The position numbers were made by a program, and so were the translations under genes. From the NCBI GenBank assembly GCA_947480055.1, contig CANKBX010000005.1, positions 1 to 43,890 of the forward strand: DNA of 43,890 nt, read 5' to 3'. Shown here one piece after another: positions 43,051 through 43,890 of this stretch. This DNA is from Planctomycetaceae bacterium. Its GTDB lineage: Bacteria; Planctomycetota; Phycisphaerae; Phycisphaerales; SM1A02. How positions within the stretch are numbered: the first letter of the stretch is position 1; each line of letters opens with the position of its first letter. The notes beneath the pieces are model-generated. The model was not told the origin of the DNA and ran no database searches. It worked only from the letters and a program-made list of their open reading frames with translations.

Positions 43051-43890
43051 TTACCGCTTCACGCCATGTGCGATGCGCATGACATGATCCACCTCATCGG
43101 GCGAGCCCATGACCAACGGCGTGCGCTCATGCAATTGCTTTGGCACCACATTCATGGTGCGCTGTGAACCCGTTGTGCTTTTGCCGCCGGCCTGCTCCAT
43201 CAGGAAACTCATTGGGTTGGCCTCGTACAGCAGGCGCAATTTTCCTGCCGGATGTTTCTTGGTTGGCGGATACAAGAACACGCCTCCGTTGACCAACGTG
43301 CGATGCACATCCGCCACCATGCTGCCGATGTAGCGGCTTGAATATTGATTGCGGTGCGTCCACGCAACATAGTCGCGGTAGCCCTTTGGAAAGCCCTCTA
43401 GGTTCGCCTCATTCACTGAATACACCTTGTTTGCCGCGGGAATTTGCAAGTCCCGTTTGACCAACAGGAAACTGCCAACGCTGGTGTCCAGCTCGAACAT
43501 GTGCGTGCCGTGGCCGGTGGTCAACATGAACACGGTGCTTGATCCATACAAGACATAGCCCGCGGCGATCTGCTCCGCGCCGCGTTGACACACGGTCTCC
43601 ATGGCGCCAGGAATGTTGGGATCATTTTTAAGCACGGTGAAAATAGTTCCAACGCCCACTGCGGTGTCCAAGTTGCTGGAGCCATCAAGCGGATCAAACA
43701 GCACGCAATATTTTCCACCCTCAGTGCCCTTGCGCAAGATAGTTGGCTCTTGATCCTCTTCGCTTCCAAGAACGGCGATGGAAGGCCGCGAACCAAGCAC
43801 GCGCATAATGACTTCGTTTGAAATCACATCCATGCGAATCTGCGCCTCGCCTTGCACATTGGTCGAGCCCTCTTGACCGATCACGCCTTG
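43051..43890 (-). CDS. fbp: Fructose-1,6-bisphosphatase class I (5' end beyond the window)
   Basis: The visible 279 residues are the C-terminal part of a class I fructose-1,6-bisphosphatase, which removes phosphate from fructose 1,6-bisphosphate in gluconeogenesis. The N terminus lies beyond the right edge: the reading frame stays open to 43890. Metal-binding residues are in GSEEDQEP and in the diagnostic DPLDGSSNLD motif; the FPKGYRDYVAWTHRNQYSSRYIGSMVAD segment binds substrate, and Glu in LLYEANPMSFLMEQAGG is the usual metal ligand. It sits 92 nt downstream of nothing on its own strand; the tricorn-like gene follows it. Confidence 0.95.
   Translation of the reverse strand, partial: QGVIGQEGSTNVQGEAQIRMDVISNEVIMRVLGSRPSIAVLGSEEDQEPTILRKGTEGGKYCVLFDPLDGSSNLDTAVGVGTIFTVLKNDPNIPGAMETVCQRGAEQIAAGYVLYGSSTVFMLTTGHGTHMFELDTSVGSFLLVKRDLQIPAANKVYSVNEANLEGFPKGYRDYVAWTHRNQYSSRYIGSMVADVHRTLVNGGVFLYPPTKKHPAGKLRLLYEANPMSFLMEQAGGKSTTGSQRTMNVVPKQLHERTPLVMGSPDEVDHVMRIAHGVKR

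Noticed and set aside
1-43890. Mobile elements, CRISPR arrays, tRNA or rRNA genes
   Set aside because: I saw no transposase, integrase, regularly spaced repeats or tRNA-like folds on either strand.

Overview
The window looks like chromosomal DNA from a Planctomycetota bacterium, probably of the Phycisphaerae. This is an inference from gene content: a secreted M14 carboxypeptidase ending in dockerin-like EF-hand repeats, a tricorn-type S41 protease, a DUF1573 protein, a TSCPD-type B12-dependent ribonucleotide reductase, and an elongation factor P with Asn at the tip of its loop. There are no phage, transposon, CRISPR, tRNA or rRNA genes that I can see. Gene density is high, and both ends cut through genes (glyceraldehyde-3-phosphate dehydrogenase on the left, class I fructose-1,6-bisphosphatase on the right, both minus strand).

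Layout. 1-1188 (minus): gap 5' end and a short-chain dehydrogenase. 1219-6083 (plus): an ionotropic-glutamate-receptor-like K+ channel, a BtpA/SgcQ TIM-barrel protein, a D-amino-acid aminotransferase, type III pantothenate kinase and a shortened MnmE-like GTPase. 6362-16334: a Tad/Flp pilus locus with two nearly identical pilin genes, each with its own terminator, a TadG-like gene on the minus strand, then tadV, tadE, a CpaB-CpaC (inner-membrane/secretin) fusion, tadA, tadB, tadC, a CpaD-like lipoprotein and a TPR lipoprotein (TadD). 16405-18414 (minus): fabI and a DUF1573 protein. 18528-19413 (plus): a promoter, a compact structured RNA with terminator, then efp. 19453-21264 (minus): the secreted carboxypeptidase. 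21373-23123: a shortened ChaN-like protein, a STAS protein and SixA. 23163-28971 (plus): hutI, map, serA and a prolyl oligopeptidase. 28987-31242 (minus): a UvrD/PcrA helicase. 31243-31723: an AT-rich non-coding stretch. 31724-39202 (plus): nrdJ, a structured GC-rich spacer, a membrane protein of unknown function, a B12-domain/MeaB GTPase fusion and an MmgE/PrpD protein. 39290-43890 (minus): tricorn-like protease and fbp.

How it works together. The clearest system is the Tad pilus: the prepilin peptidase TadV matures Flp and TadE/G-like proteins, TadA powers TadB/TadC, and a single polypeptide appears to supply both the CpaB and secretin (CpaC) parts. I see no TadZ/CpaE in the window. The B12-GTPase fusion beside PrpD suggests handling of propionyl/methylmalonyl units, but no mutase catalytic subunit is present.

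The most interesting points are the CpaB-CpaC fusion, the RNA upstream of efp, recurrent -10-like hexamers 6-9 nt before start codons that lack Shine-Dalgarno sites (possible leaderless mRNAs), the stand-alone B12/MeaB fusion, a 20-bp repeat seeded by the serA stop region, and several substitutions at normally conserved residues (CoaX, HutI, EF-P, the MnmE-like GTPase).
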